Assembly (NCBI GenBank): GCA_022316685.1
Contig: JAKJHU010000038.1
Coordinates: forward strand, 3,582,384 to 3,646,383
DNA length: 64,000 nucleotides
Direction of reading: 5' to 3'
Source of the DNA: Progne subis subis
Taxonomy: Eukaryota > Chordata > Aves > Passeriformes > Hirundinidae
Shown here piece after piece: positions 12,846 through 27,235 of this stretch; within the stretch, counting starts at the first letter, position 1, and every line of letters begins with the position of its first letter. Below the pieces are notes generated by a model. That model ran no database searches. It was not told the DNA's origin and worked only from the letters and a program-made list of their open reading frames with translations. Position numbers and translations under genes: made by a program.

Positions 12846-15607
12846 GCCTGCAATATCAAATCCACAGGATTATAGCTTGACTGTAGAAGAGGGTAAAGAA
12901 GCAGCTGGAGTGTGAGAAAGAAAATGCTTACACTAAACATCTCAGCGAAGAGAGTGAGAAATGAGCTGACAAAGAGTTTATCGTACAAGTGAGACCTAAG
13001 TCAAATCCATGTGTGCACCCACTGAAATTATGGCTACAGGAGTCATGAAGTTCCAGGTCCAAAGAACATAACTCATAACTGCACTGCAAGGCAAACCTAG
13101 TATCTGTGATCACCATGAGTGTGCAGCGAGTCAGAGAGCAAGAACTCGTTTCACCCTGAGATGACTTCCAGACAAAAGCCCTTTTGTCAGACACTGTCTC
13201 CCACCAGTAAAAACACACAGAGACTGGATGACTAAATGGTGTCTTGCACATCAGTCAAGTCGTTGCACACAGTGAGAGTGTCAACAGCCAGAACCGTTCC
13301 CAGCAAGTAGCAGAAACAATTTTTTACACCAAAGGGTTTTAAATTTGCCTAGTTTTAGCATAGCCTACATTTGCAACAAGTGCCACAACCTGGTAGCAGC
13401 AAAGCCATTTCATTAACATAACCATAACAAATGGGTCTCAGGATCCTTGCATATGACATAGATTAGCTCTACATGGCTAGCTGATCAAGATGAGGTACAG
13501 GAGGTACAGGGATACTGCAAAACCTGAGTATCACCCCAACACAAAGAAGGCATAGCCAGCCATTACGTACATTTAGTGTGACTGTTGCCTGATTTTTGTT
13601 CTGAATCTCTTCCAGGAAATTGAGAAGGTTGTTTGACAAAGTAGTTGTGATCAAATTTAGGTGTTGCCTGAGATCTGCTGAGACTAATCTCTCTGTAATC
13701 AAGTATCCCCAGGAATATGTTACATGGGGGAAAGGAGACACTTCCATTACTCAAGAGCTTGGCTATCACAGAGATAGATTAAAGAGTATCTAAAGCTGTA
13801 CTCACTATGTACCAGCAGGAGATCCCTTTAGAATAACATCTGTATAAACAGATGCCACTCCATAAGCCAATATTCTTCAGAAGAAGCACATCTGCACAGT
13901 AGTGCACAAGGCATGTTCTATCTGGGAGCCTTATTTACACAGGCATCCGGCAGTACCTGAGTGATACCCACATCTCCAGGAACTAGGACACAACAAGCAT
14001 GAGACACACAACCCAATGTTGTTTATGAAAGCATTGTTTTGCTCTTTGCTCATTGTTTGATATATCCCAGTGGAAGACAAGATATATGCCAGAGACCAAC
14101 AGCAATAAGCATCAACCAAAATTCTAACAGCAGTGAGGCCACAAAATTAGTGATATCACTAAAGGTTCCCTCAGTGCACAACTGGGGAACCAGGACAGAG
14201 AACTCAACTGAATTGTTCTCTGTTCTGCACCGTAACTGCAATTGCATAGGTAAATTCAGATTTTTGGGGAGACATCTGAAGCAACTGCAATCACAAAGAA
14301 ATCCAAATCCAATCTCACTTGAACAGAAGACCAGAGTACAAGGTACCAAAGACTTACATAACTCAAATTTTCAATACATGAATGGAAAGCAAAACTATAA
14401 ATCAATCCTGTAACTGATAGGAGGAATCATAAGGATAATATAACTATGCAATGATATAATTTTGCTAACACAAGTCATTTAGCGGTGCGAGACTACCATT
14501 ATATAGGATGGGAATACTCTTAAATACACAGAAGCACTTCAGCAATACATATATTCTGAAAAGAAGCGAGCAAATGTTTATAAGTATAGAATGCAGTACA
14601 CAGAAGTCCATGTCTGACTATAGGAACCAAACAACAGTGCATGACTGAGAAAAATAAATGGATGGTCCACCAATATTCTTGGACTTACACTAAGGCACCA
14701 GTGAGGTTCAGCCTTCAGAGACTGAAAAACTACCACCAGCTACAGGTAAAGAGATCTGTTATATCATACTTACCCATTTGGTCAAAAAGGGTGAAAGTTG
14801 GCTTGAAAGGTTCAATTAGAAACAGACCTTTCCAGATGATTACTAAACAGTTGTTTAGTAGCTACAGTTGATTTGGAGCAGCATGCTAACAATTCACACA
14901 ACTGAGTAACAAGCAGACACTGGAATCTTTTCTGTTCATAGATATATCCTTCAAAACAAAACAAAAAATCCTTGCACAGTGACGTGATACATCATCCTCT
15001 GCCATCCTTCTCACCATACTTGTGTGGCATTAGTTCACAGCAAAGCAAAACAAAGTTGAAACAGAGGGAACAGAATTAAAGCAAAGAAAATAAGCTAACA
15101 CATTGCTATGAGCTCTAGGTCAAACACCAATTGCCTAACACAGTTAAGGATTCTTCAAGAAAGTAACAACTAGACACAGCAGAAGCATATGATGGCTATG
15201 GGCTGTGTATCTTTCTTAAACATCCCCCATCCAAATTCTCCTCCTTCACTTCCTATTTTTCCTCCACCCTGATGAAAATACTCCTACAATGAGATCATTT
15301 AGCCAGTTCTGTAGCTGCAGGTATGCTGACTGGCAAAGCACGTCCTCAAAGCTCCATGGCAACAGGCTTTGCCTTCCCACGATGCCAGATAACTGGAAGG
15401 CACCTGGTATTTAAAAATTTCAGAGGCAATATGTTATTACTAGAAGATAAAAATCCCACATAAATATGGGAGATACATTTCACACTGTCACAGTACTATC
15501 TGGAACCTACAAAGTAAAATAATATAAAAGCCTGGCTGATTTGACTTTCATTGGTACCTAAAAAGGCTGAAAATTTTAGAGAATCTTGGTAACAATCTCA
15601 TTGCAGC

Positions 15608-15656
15608 AGGTATCTTCAGATATCTTTAGATATCGTCTTTAGATAGCAGGTATCTC
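15608..15656 (+). repeat. Local repeat of AGATATC/TTTAGATA units
   Basis: Overlapping direct and inverted copies of TATCTTC, AGATATC and TTTAGATA within about 50 nt, suggesting local slippage. Confidence 0.6.
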
Positions 15657-18600
15657 CAAATCCCACTGAAAGGCCTAAAAAAGAGTGATGTTAGAATTAC
15701 TGTGTGACTGGACAGATGACAATGCCTTCATTACCTGTGCTCCCAGGAGAAAATCTTTCTTATCATACTGTGGTAGCATACAGTACCAAACTTGTTCTAC
15801 AAAACCTAAGTTGCCATATCCTCAGTGTCTCACTGACACCCACAGACAGTTTATATACTGGGCATGACATTCTATGCTAGAGAATATCGCTTTGGCCAGT
15901 CTGGGTCAGTTGCCCTGGCCATGCCCCGCCAAGCTCCAGCTCCTCACTGGCAGAGGGTAAGACACCAAAAAAGTCCTTGACATAAAGCAAGCACCACTTA
16001 GCAACAACTAAATCATCCATGTGTTGTATCATTTTCATACTGAATCCAAAAAACACGGTACTGACCCAGCTACTAAGAAGAAAATTAACTCTGTCCCACA
16101 CAAAACCAGGACAAGTCACAAAGACAAATCCAACAATTTTTTCATCCTAGTCAAAATTTTCAAATATATGTTTTGAAAAATTTCACTGCTATAGTATATA
16201 GCTCATGCAACATCATCTGGGACACTGAACAAGTATGGAGCATACCTGCAAAGAAATAAATATCAAGCATGTACTGTACACAGTAAACATTAAAAAAGAT
16301 ATGAAATAATAAACTAGAACCTTATTCAAATTATGTATCGTCATGATTTAGAGAAAAGCCTCACAACAGAAATCAGTTATTGACTAAAGCTATGGAAAAA
16401 TCCAGAGGAAAAAGAGCTCAAGAACACAGTGGCATTTGGAGTGGAGGGGGCTGGGGGACAGGGTACAAGAAATCCAAGTACTTATTTCTGTAGTTTATTT
16501 ACAAAACCTTATTTTGTACTAATTTCCTCTTGACCTGATCACATTTCATGATAAAATCTACCGGAATAAAAATTCTTATCTGAAAATAAACATCAAAGGC
16601 AGGCATTAAATAAATAACTGTCCTATGTGTCACACTGCATTTTCCTTGTCTCAAATGTATCAACTGAAAGTACAGAAAAATTTAAAGTCTGTAGCAACAA
16701 TACAGATTCACTTCTAAACATAAAACACTTCTATGCAAATGACTGCAAACTGAACTGAAGGATGCAGAAAACAGATGTTACTCATAAAACATTACTGCAA
16801 AGTACTCATCACTAACAACTCCCACCCACTGGCCAGTCAGCATGTACTATAACATTCTAGGAAGACTTGGCAAATAATTTCACTGTCAAATCACAAATAT
16901 TGATGCTCACAAGCCAAGATGTTTGAGTTATTTGTTGTGATTAATACTGTTTTTGAATTTAAGTATTTTTCTTCATCTGCAAACAAGGCTTCATTTTTTA
17001 AAATACGTTTTTCTTACCTGCTAAATAAACGTCAGCAGCAGAGATGGCTGTGAACTAATCAAGGCGGTTGCTTGGCTCCATATAATGCACTGAATTATTC
17101 TGCTCTTTGTGTAACTGACAGTTTTAAATTTGGGAGGGGAGGGGTAGTCAAACCAAAAGCACCTACAGTGACATCATCACTCACACAAAGACTATTACTT
17201 GCTCGTGAAAATGACTATTCACATAAGGAACTGCATTAATGCAGACAAAAAACCATTTGCATGAATGCTTGCAAACAGTGAACAACAGAGGTACATGAAC
17301 ATGAATCAAACAGCTGTTCAGAATTCAAATTAATGTTTGCAATACATGTTTTGCTGTATTTGGCAGCTCTAATCATAAGCACCAGTTGCCAGAGGTAGGC
17401 TCTGGTAGTTTCAGTACTACAATCTGTAATATTTACAAACACATAGCAAGCTAATTCCACTTAAGAGATGACACTGTATAGGTACAGGGAATACCATTAG
17501 TGTAATCTTATATATTTTTGCTTACAGCAGAGGTCAACTTACACAAATGTAAAATACGTAAAGTCTTTCTCCCCTCATTTGCTTCAGCCTAACTAAATCC
17601 ACAGCACCAAGTAAACCCTGCAGGATAAGACTGCACAACTCAACCTGGGGAATCTGTTCTGGCATTGCAACCCAAATCCTGCCAGGTCTGCTCTTTGCAG
17701 CGTTTCTATACCATCACATTACAGTACTCCTGATTTCACACTCGAGTACTAATCCACTCATCTTCTAGACTGCCGACACATTGCTGTACACTCTAACACA
17801 TGCCACCTAGCTCCACTGGCAATGAATTTAAAATGCAGAAACGATGCTGGCATATGCTTACCTCTCGCATCTACAAGCGGTACAGATACTGATAGATCTG
17901 GCTCCTCTAGTCTTCCAAAAGCATCTCACATGGTCCTTCATGAACCAAGCTTGCAAATACCCCGTTCTCAATCACCCAACACAAGACTCCTGAATACAGC
18001 AGCAGTGAAATGGCCTTCTAATTCTTAGCTACATCAATTGATGTCAACAGTTGAACAAAATGCATGTACAATTCAGCCAATTTTCAGAAGAAAATTCTAT
18101 GCTAGTTTTCTTAAATTTTCTCTCAGCATGCTCCCCAGAGAACAAAGTAAAATGAGTAAGAGGCAGTATTAATTCAACCAGGAAGCCAGGACCTTAGCAT
18201 TCAGGTCTCCAGCAACAAAGGTGCAACCTAGTAGAAAGGGACTCAGAGGAATTCAACAAGGCGGCCTTCCTGTCAGGCTGAGATTTGTCCACAAAAGCTG
18301 TTTTAACTTGTGTTTCATTTATAGCAATTTTCTAAGCTTACTACAGCAAATCCTAGAGGAAAACAGGAGATTCAGGAGAAAGACATCCTGAAGCAGGGTC
18401 ACAAACTCAGGTTCATAATGCCTAACTTCCATATAAGTCATCTCGGACACTTTTAGCTGCATCTACTGAAGTCCTTTCCATAGTCCTCAGGTAACACTAC
18501 TGAAGACCTGGTACTGTGCACTGCTCTTCTAGGTTTTGAGTTTTCATGAGGAAATTCCATCAACTAAAAACCCTTCACCCAAAATCTCTACAGAAGGTTT

Positions 18601-19563
18601 TCTTTTACCCTTTTTAAAGAAAAAAGAAATTACTACCTGTATCCCAGAGGAAATTTTGAAGTTTTTGTGGATGCTCCCAGAAAAGGCTTAACACTATTTG
18701 CATTGACTGTATTGCTAGACTGCTTGCAGCAAAGGTCTGGCCAGGAGAAGTCACAACTCTTTCTAAAACTGAAATGTGGAAACAGAAAAACACCGCTACA
18801 ACAGTAGTCAGTCCTACTGACTTTTACAGATACAGAGTTTTGGAGCAGAGTGAACATGCAGGTGATGGGAAGAACTAGCCTGTCTCTTATCTGGAAGACA
18901 GCACACTACCAACACATCTTTACTGCCCGTCTTTGCAAAAGGACATACAACATTTGGCTTGCTTAGCACCTTCCCAGCAAATGGAATGAGGTTCTGAGAC
19001 TGGCAGCAGTGTATTTGGCACAGCAGCTTCGCAGTATTCTGCTTCCAGCTGCAAGAATGGCAGTAGGGTCCAGCTCCGTAATGAAGACTGGAATGCTATC
19101 AACTTCCTCAGTGCTGGAAATAAGTGGCCTTCAATATAAATTTTGCCCAGATTCACCCATGTAGTAATACTAATTGGCTCACTGCAGCACCTTTTCATAC
19201 TATTCCAGTGATGATTTTCCATGCTGTTCTTTCATGAACATCAATCCTGCGCCCCAACTGCAGAGGAACTGCACAGCATGGCAGGGAATCTTGTGTATCT
19301 CCTGCCAAGGTACAGCATGGCCATGACTGGTACATGCCAAAGGGGCCTTCCCACCACTCCAGCCCCGGTACACATCACTTGGCTCCCTGGTACATGCTGC
19401 ATTAGCACACAGCCTGGCCGCTCCTTCACTACTGCCATCAAAGCCACTAGAGAGAGAGCGCGATTTCAACGGTTCTCTTCTGCCCCATGTTCTCAGCATC
19501 TTGACACAAGGGGTAGCCATTCTCTGCTCTGAAATATGTAGCATTTAACAGATTTTCAAAAAT

Positions 19564-19595
19564 CCAACCAAACAAAACAAAACAAACAAACAAAC
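19564..19595 (+). repeat. (CAAA)n-type short tract
   Basis: Short run of CAAA and CAAAA units. A similar tract lies at 20576-20596. Confidence 0.7.
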
Positions 19596-19758
19596 TCACG
19601 GAAACACTCAACATGACCAAATTGAGAACATCTGAACTCCAAGAGCAGCAGCATGAACTTGTAACACAAAATCTTACTGGATTTGCAAAACTCGCTCTGA
19701 ACTAGGTTTTCCTCTTTTTTTCTTTTTTTTTTTTCTTCTAAAAATACAGGAACAGACT

Positions 19759-20178
19759 TGTAGGAACTGAGCTAGCTGGGATGGATGATAGCTCAGCCTC
19801 AGGTAGCTTATGCAGAAACCATAAACCTGAGACAATGGGAGGAAGGATTTGGAAATTAGGATGCTAATGGTATCATTCCAAAACAGGTCATGTCTCTGGT
19901 TCTGGTTCTCCATTGGTGAGGAACCTGTGACGTATAAAGTCATGTCCCTATCCCGTGTTCAGGATTGGACCCCTGCCCTCAGACAACCTTATCTATTGTT
20001 AAGTTAGCCCTGCCCCCCGGTCTTTGGATGCTGCCCTCAGACCAGGCGGTCTCTGCGTTTGTTATTTTACCACCATTAAAGTTTTATTTTTTGGGCAGTC
20101 CACCATTCCCGCTCCTCTATTTTCGCCATTCTCCCCCAGCTGGACCAGACCTGGAATCACAGTGCCAACTGTGATACA
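19759..20178 (+). mobile_element. Solo LTR with TG...CA ends and 4-bp target duplication
   Basis: Begins TGTAGGAACTGAGC and ends GTGATACA. GACT flanks it exactly on both sides (19755-19758 and 20179-20182). A TATA box (TATAAAG, 19933-19939) and an ATTAAA signal near 20075 sit where U3 and R would place them. The 4-bp duplication fits a gammaretrovirus-like (ERV1) integrase. No internal region remains. Confidence 0.75.
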
Positions 20179-21040
20179 GACTCTTCCAGTTTAACTGTTT
20201 AAATACTGAGGGATTTGTGCACATGTCCAAGTAGAGACAGGGAAGTGTAGATGTAAATTTTAAGAAAAAAAATACTAAATATTTCATACTTGTTCTGGCC
20301 ACAATTTTTGACAATAATAGTACTACTTCGATGTGACAAGATAAAAAAAGGACTAACTTTAGGAGATTACAGTTTAGAAACAAGACAAGGGGATATTTTG
20401 GAGGTTTTTTGCGGAGTAGCAAATGTGGTTAAGATCGCCTTTACCTTGTGGTCTGATATCAACTGTACAGCACAGAATTCTCTTCACATATGAACAAGCA
20501 ATGCTGAAAATTGCTGGAAAAATCTAGCCTGGCAGAATCCTCAGCTCATCTGTTTGCAACTTGCTATTAAAAAAGCCAAACAAACAAACAAACAAAAAAG
20601 CCACAGTACTTCCTCCATGTTATCATCACTAGTTTCACAACCTAGACATCACAGGCAATATGCAACAAGCTTTTTCATTACTATTTTTACCAGATGAGAA
20701 CTTCTGCTACTATATCCAAAACCAAAAGGATTCATGACAAATTGGCTACTGCTATAAAATGCAAAGATGCACTTCTAGCAATGTATCACACCTTTACTTC
20801 CTCAAATAATGTTTAGACTACTTATTATCTCCATAGACTCTTAAACTACATACACAGGAAAAGGAGGTTTAAAATAAAAGCAACTCAGGTTTGTCCACCT
20901 CAGCTGAAAACAAATTGTTCTCAAGAAGACTCATAGAAAAGTTTCTATAATCCACTTAATTATCTGCTTTATTAATATGTTGACAGTCTCATATAGAATG
21001 AAAGATACAATATTTCCTCTCACTCATTTTACTTGGTTAC

Positions 21041-21793
21041 TGTCTGGATGGACAGGCCCAGAGAGGGATGGCGAACGGTGCTGCATCCAGTGGGTGTCCG
21101 GTCATAAGTGGTATCCCTCAGGGATCAGTGCTGGGCCCAGCCCTGTTTAACATCTTTACTGATGATCTGAGTGAGGGGATTGAACCTACCATTAGCAAAT
21201 TCAAAGACCATGGGAAGTTGGCTCAGATTTGGATCTGCTGGAGGGCAGAAAGGCCCTGTGGAGGGACCTGGGCAGGTTGGATTGATGGGCCAGACCATGA
21301 GCATGAGGTTCAACACGACCAGGTGCTGGGTCCTACACTGGAGATACAACAACCCCAAGCAGTGCCACAGGCTGGGGGCAGAGTGGCTGGAACGTGGCCC
21401 AGCGGGAAAGGACCTGGGGGTGCTGGGTGACAGCAGCTGAGGAAGCTGGAGGTGTTTAGCCTGGAGAAGGCTCAGAGGGGACCTTATCACCGCCTGTAAC
21501 TCCCTGGAAGAAGGGTGTAGCCTGGTGAGGATCAGTCTCTTCCCCCAGGCAACCAGCAAGAGAACAAGAGGTCCCAGTCTTAACCTGTGCCACAGGAAGT
21601 TTAAGCTGGACATAAGGAAGATCATCTTCACAGAAAAGGTGATTAAGTATCGAGAAGGACTGCGCAGGGAAGTGTTTAAGCAAAGACTGGACTTGACACT
21701 CACTGTCATGGTCTAGTTACCACAGTGGTGCTTGGTCATAGGCTGGATTCAATGATCTCAGAGATCTTTTCCAATCTAACTGATTTTGTGATA
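21041..21793 (+). mobile_element. CR1 LINE, 5'-truncated and internally deleted
   Basis: The left part encodes a decayed end of the CR1 reverse transcriptase ([20 protein letters not shown]). A 3' UTR follows and ends in GATCTCAGAGATCTTTTCCA and the terminal GATTTTGTGAT. The segment between about 21430 and 21445 joins parts normally several hundred bases apart, so an internal deletion is likely. Not functional. Confidence 0.88.
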
Positions 21794-24700
21794 TCAAGTA
21801 ATCAAAAGCAAGTATTCAACTTTCACTTTAGTTGATCTTTGGTACTTGTGATGTCAGTTAAAAATGGATTTTAGTATTAATTTGCAGAGGATTAATTATT
21901 TGTGTCACAATACCTTGTAATATTTTAATGCTAACTTTAAGATACTTTGTAACAGGAAAAACGCCCCTTTCAATGATGAAAAATGGGTCAGCATACTGAC
22001 TAACATATGCTACCAGAAATCATACATATACCAACAAAATAAAAGAAGGGTATATGTAACCCACTAAGAAAATGTTTGTCATTTGTTCTGTTTTCTAGGC
22101 ACAAGCAAGAAGTCATACAATGGGAAAGAAGGAGAAAAAAATCAGTATTTTTCATTTATATTTATACTGAATACCAGCTAACAACAAAACAATTTATGAT
22201 ATGTGGAAGGAATAAATAATGAAGAACTGGATTACAAAAAGTAGTATGATACGATATCCCAAGTTGGAAGGGAGACACAAGGATCACTGGAGCCCAGCTG
22301 CTGCAAGTAGTGGTTATGCATTCTTAACTGCATATAATTCTTTAAAAGATTAAATTGCTTAGCAATGTATGCAATTGAATGCTATTTCTTGCTTGTAACA
22401 AGTTTTTAGTGATACAGGTTTTGGCTTTTGCTTAAGGTAATTTAATATTTTATTTGAAACGGTTTGTATGCTATTTCAGTCACCAGCACATGTAACTAAT
22501 AAGGATGCATTCACTAATGCAATAAATAAAAGAAAAAAATAATTTCATTTGCAGGTTGTTAACTGACAAAGTCAGCGCTTAAGCACACTTCTTCTATCAT
22601 AGACGTTCCTGGGAATAAGCCTGTATCTTCAAATATTATACAACACCTTACCTGCATCACCACCATAATTTTTTTTAACCAACTTTCTACCTGCCTTCCA
22701 ACTCATCCAGTCTAATCCCCACTCACATGCTCCCTTCTCAGCAGGGTCTCCAACCAAGGCTAATGAGCTTATCTCATTTCCACCGAGCTGGTGAATGCTG
22801 GCAGCAGCTGACAGTGAATGCTGGACAGAAAATGCAAATCTGCAGCTCATGTAGAATACCTGAATTATTAGAGAACTTTAAAACTAGTGACAGCACAGTA
22901 GTTTTATTCAGTATCTTGCATGCTGTCATTATTAAGCGGTAGATATTTTTAGCCACCAAAAGCCAAATCCATCTGCAGCAGCAGCGTTTCCAAGGAGACA
23001 GAATAATTTAAACACATGTGGAACTACATCTCTGTTTTCATCAACTCCTCTCTGTTACTGAAGCACTTCTGAGTCAGATTTCTCGTTTGATAGGGGGAAA
23101 GTGATTTGAATACATGGATTTGAGACTGTAATTTAATAGTTGAGCTTATGCTTTCAGATACATATCCATTACCTAAAAATAACAAATGTTAGGATACAAC
23201 TCCACTATTTTTCAGTCAATTATTTACCAGTGTTTACTTTCCAATATAAGAAAAAAACCCAAACAAACAAGAAACATCTCACCAGTCTTTCAGAATAATT
23301 TAGTGAATCACTGAAATTTGCTGCAAATTACAGATTTTTTTTTAATTTGATTTTTTTTTTAGCAAACATACCACGCTCCATTTTCTGAAGAAATAGCTAT
23401 GAGGAAGACACCACTCCCAATGGTAAGGCACATAAGTAAGTGGACAGTGGAAAAAGCTTCTTCCAGTCCCTTTCAGCCCTCATAAGAGTTCTATTGACTT
23501 GTTCCAGTTTTTCTTTATGGCACGAAATTTTAGTAATTGTAGGTCTGCTTTAAGGGAATTCTCTCAGTGAATACAACAAAAATGGTATCATGCATTGACT
23601 GATTTTAATCTCTGAAATCCAACAAAACTAAATTCCATCATTTTAGCTTTATAAATACATTCTATAAATATATATATGTACACTCAAATGAATGATAATC
23701 ACAATTTATTTACATCAATTAATATTTTGCTTCAAACCAGCAAAACAGACTCCTGTACAACAATTATTTCCTACATGTAAAATGTAGAGGTAAGTCAATA
23801 GAGAGCTGACTCATTGAAATCCTCGACCCAGGGAGACAAATATCAAAATATCCTATTGTTTCAGTGGGGCCAGTATTCCTGTATTCTCATATAATGTGAC
23901 TTAATAAATAAATCTACTTTCTGTACCAAGCAATTTATTTCCTGCTTGCCATCTCCAGACTGTGTGAACTAGCAGCTGCTGCTAACACAAACTCCGCAGA
24001 AGCAAGATTTATCTGTCTCATACACACATTTATATGCATATTTTCTTCCTTTATGACAAGGATAATTTTATACCTGAGTTATCAATCACATTCATTCCAA
24101 ACCTAACAATAATGAAAAAAAATCTACAAAATCCCTTTCAGTAGTTCTGAGGAGCCATTCTTACTGTTTGTTCACCACTAAATAAGACTGTTTCAGAAGT
24201 AGCTCATTTTCCTATCCAAACCTCAAAGAAAGCATTTTTAGATCTTACAGCACTCTCTTCCTGTTGGTAGCATACACTGTATTCTCAACAGTGAGTATTT
24301 CCATCACACAAAATGACCTCTCTTCTTACAGCTTACTGAGCAACTTCAGCATCAATGAGATGCAATGCGTATCCTGTCACATGAGAAAGCTGCCAGCATC
24401 AGGCACGCCTATGATTTCACTCTTTATGGATCTCACATCCGTTGAAACCTCCAAAGCAGGAGAAATAATAACGGGAAAAACGGCTTCAGAGTCATTTGTG
24501 AGGAACGAGCAAGATGCTTCTACATGCATTTTTATATCCAAGAAATGTTGTGGCAAGGATCAAGAATAGCTATTTATAACAGGAATTTTTTTCACCCTTA
24601 CCTGTAAATCGGGTTTCTGTGTTTCAGCTCTGTCAGTGCAGAATGAAAGGTTTACTCCCCCTTTTTCCATCCATCAGACAGCAGCCATCCAATAACTGAA

Positions 24701-26786
24701 GTCATCCTGGCATCCTCTGGAACATGCTCTCTCCCTTATTTCCCCCTCCCCACCCCCATCCGCATGCTAGCAAAATGGGAAAACAGCAAGAAGAAAACAG
24801 AACAAAAAAGCACATCTAAAAACCAGCTTTAATAAGCTACTTAGTAGTCACTGAGGACACTCGGTACTAAAAGGTAATGACAAAATTTAAAGACAAGAAA
24901 AAACCAAGTCTATTAATAAACCTTCATCTCCACTACTGAATAGGAATTCTCCCTTTTAGCTCCTTTTTGTAAGAAAAAACCAAACAAATAGCTGTAGGAA
25001 CACAGTTACTGCCTGTATACATTCTTTGAGACTGACTCAGCTATCCAGATCTTCAGTGAAGAGTGCTGCTGTGTATTTAGGAAAGCTTGTGATTATCAAA
25101 GTAACAGTGGTGCTTTTATATAAACAAGGATCTGAAATCTCAATGCAAATTAGAACAATTCAGATAGATGCCAGGAATTTCCTACAAAATATGTTTTCTT
25201 TCCGTTTGAGGCAGTATTTAAAAAATACCTCAAAAAGAATCATTAGTAGATACATTTTCTTGGATGCTAGCTATGTAAAACTCTACCTGTATAACTGGTG
25301 CACGTGCATTTATTTCATTGCATTTATAATACAGTAGCCAACATTCAGTGTGATGCATGAACTTTACACAAAACCTTCTACTTAAATAAGAATTCAAATG
25401 AGGAGAATGACTAGGTGAACAATTTTCAGTTCATGTGTCTGAAATACACTCCTAGTCTCTTTATAGCCCCTTAAATCTAGTTTGAAATATATTTTTCCAA
25501 GATTATAGAATTTTTATTTTCTACCTCTCTATATAAATCAAGTAGGTATCAGCTCAGTTGAAGACAACAGCATCACATTTAGTTTATGACAGTTTAATTA
25601 CATTTAAAATCAAAATCAAACATGAGTCTTCTTAGATATCATTTACTGCCATATCAAAGCATTTGTAGTCCAGCATTTCCCCTTTAAAGAAAAACATTAA
25701 GCAGCAGAAGCTGACAAATACCTTTGTGTTTATAAATTTTAATCTTCAGCTATAGCTTTCCAATAAAATTAACTGTGAATTCCTTTAAATAGGAGCATCT
25801 GTTCTCTTCAATGAATTATTGATCTTTAACCACAGCAAGACTATACCAATTAGCATACTTCCACTACAAAGTAATAGCTGATTTAGCTTCTAAAACATTA
25901 GCTGTCAGTCTTGGCACAACAAACTGCCAGTAGATCCTGTGCTAACACTCAGATTCTGTCTTTACAAGTAAAGTAGGTGTCTTTTTAACTAAATTACCTA
26001 AGTTTAACATAAAACCTCTTCTTAGATGCCTAGAAAAATGGAAATCCCTCCCTGCAAGCATTAAAAAGACTATTAGGTTTCAAATCCAAAAAATCAATAC
26101 CATTTTCTTTAGTGGGAGAAAAAGGGAATACTGAGGGACATCTAAACAGACATTTTGTCCTGACAAGCAACTGGCTGGAAGACTTCAAATTTATTTTCTT
26201 TTTGACTGAAGAAAGAAACTTGGAGTTGAGTACCAGCTCTTCACCTTTCAACCAGCCTGAGTGCTGAGAGAAATGACTGCTCATATAGAACTGTAGTGCC
26301 ACAACGAGACTTAATAAATATTTTTAAAATATAGATGTGAGGTACGGCACTGTTCCATCTCCAAAACACCACCAGAATAGCTAGTCAAAAAAATGGGCAG
26401 TATAAACAAGTAAATCAGAATGCATTGCAAAATCTCCTATGAAAACAGGAGAGTATTATCAACAAAAACCCCAACAGCTCTACAAGGGTCACAGAATGAA
26501 GCAGCTCTTAATACAGACAGGCAGTGTTTCTGAAGTAAAACACAAATAGCATTGCTACAAAAACTGACTAGCATTATGTAGGCTGCTGCTTCCCCCACGC
26601 TCCACAAGGGCTACACACACAAGCCTTCCTAGCAGTGGGGTCTGTGCAATCTCCAGAACCTAACCTTGCCAGTTTCCTTGGATTTCTGTGTAACATCAGA
26701 TGGTCCCAGTGAAACTTGACCCAGTTTACACACCAAGAATTGAGTAAAGTTGTTTACATGATAAATGCATTTTTAATATACAAAAT

Positions 26787-27235
26787 TCACCTCTGCAGGG
26801 TGCTGAGGACATTCCCCCATGCAGGTGGGAGCGTTTGGCTGCCTGGGCACAAGGCCAACCTACAGACAGCACAGCCGGTGGCCCTGAGAGGAAGGCAGCA
26901 GCAGCCCCTGCCCACCCTTTGCCAGGACACTTCCTTCAAGTTCAACCTCTTGCCCTTGGCCCCTGCTGGAGCTGTGCTCCCACTGCTGGGACCCGGCCAG
27001 GCACTCTCCTGAGCCGGAGGGCTGACCCAGCCCCTGCCTCCGAGGGATCCCGGAGCGGGGGGATCCTGCCAATCCAGCCTGGCAGCCCACCCCGGGCCAG
27101 AGCTGCTCCACACTGCTGAGCTGCTCTCGGCTTCTGTCTCACCTGCTCTTTCCAAGCCACCTGCTGCACTGGCTGCTCCCCGGCAGAGCACCTGGACCTG
27201 ACTGGCCCTTTCCAGAGCCAGCACCTGCTAAATCT
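26787..27235. other. GC-rich block, unclassified (LTR-like or lncRNA exon)
   Basis: A sharply bounded GC-rich block in AT-rich surroundings, without CpG-island density. On the minus strand it carries a 145-codon frame and is followed by ATTAAA at 26772-26777. I do not recognise it. A repeat such as a solo LTR, or the last exon of a non-coding RNA, are the main options. Confidence 0.3.

Noticed and set aside
21125..21709. 194-codon minus-strand frame
   Set aside because: Lies antisense to the CR1 element.
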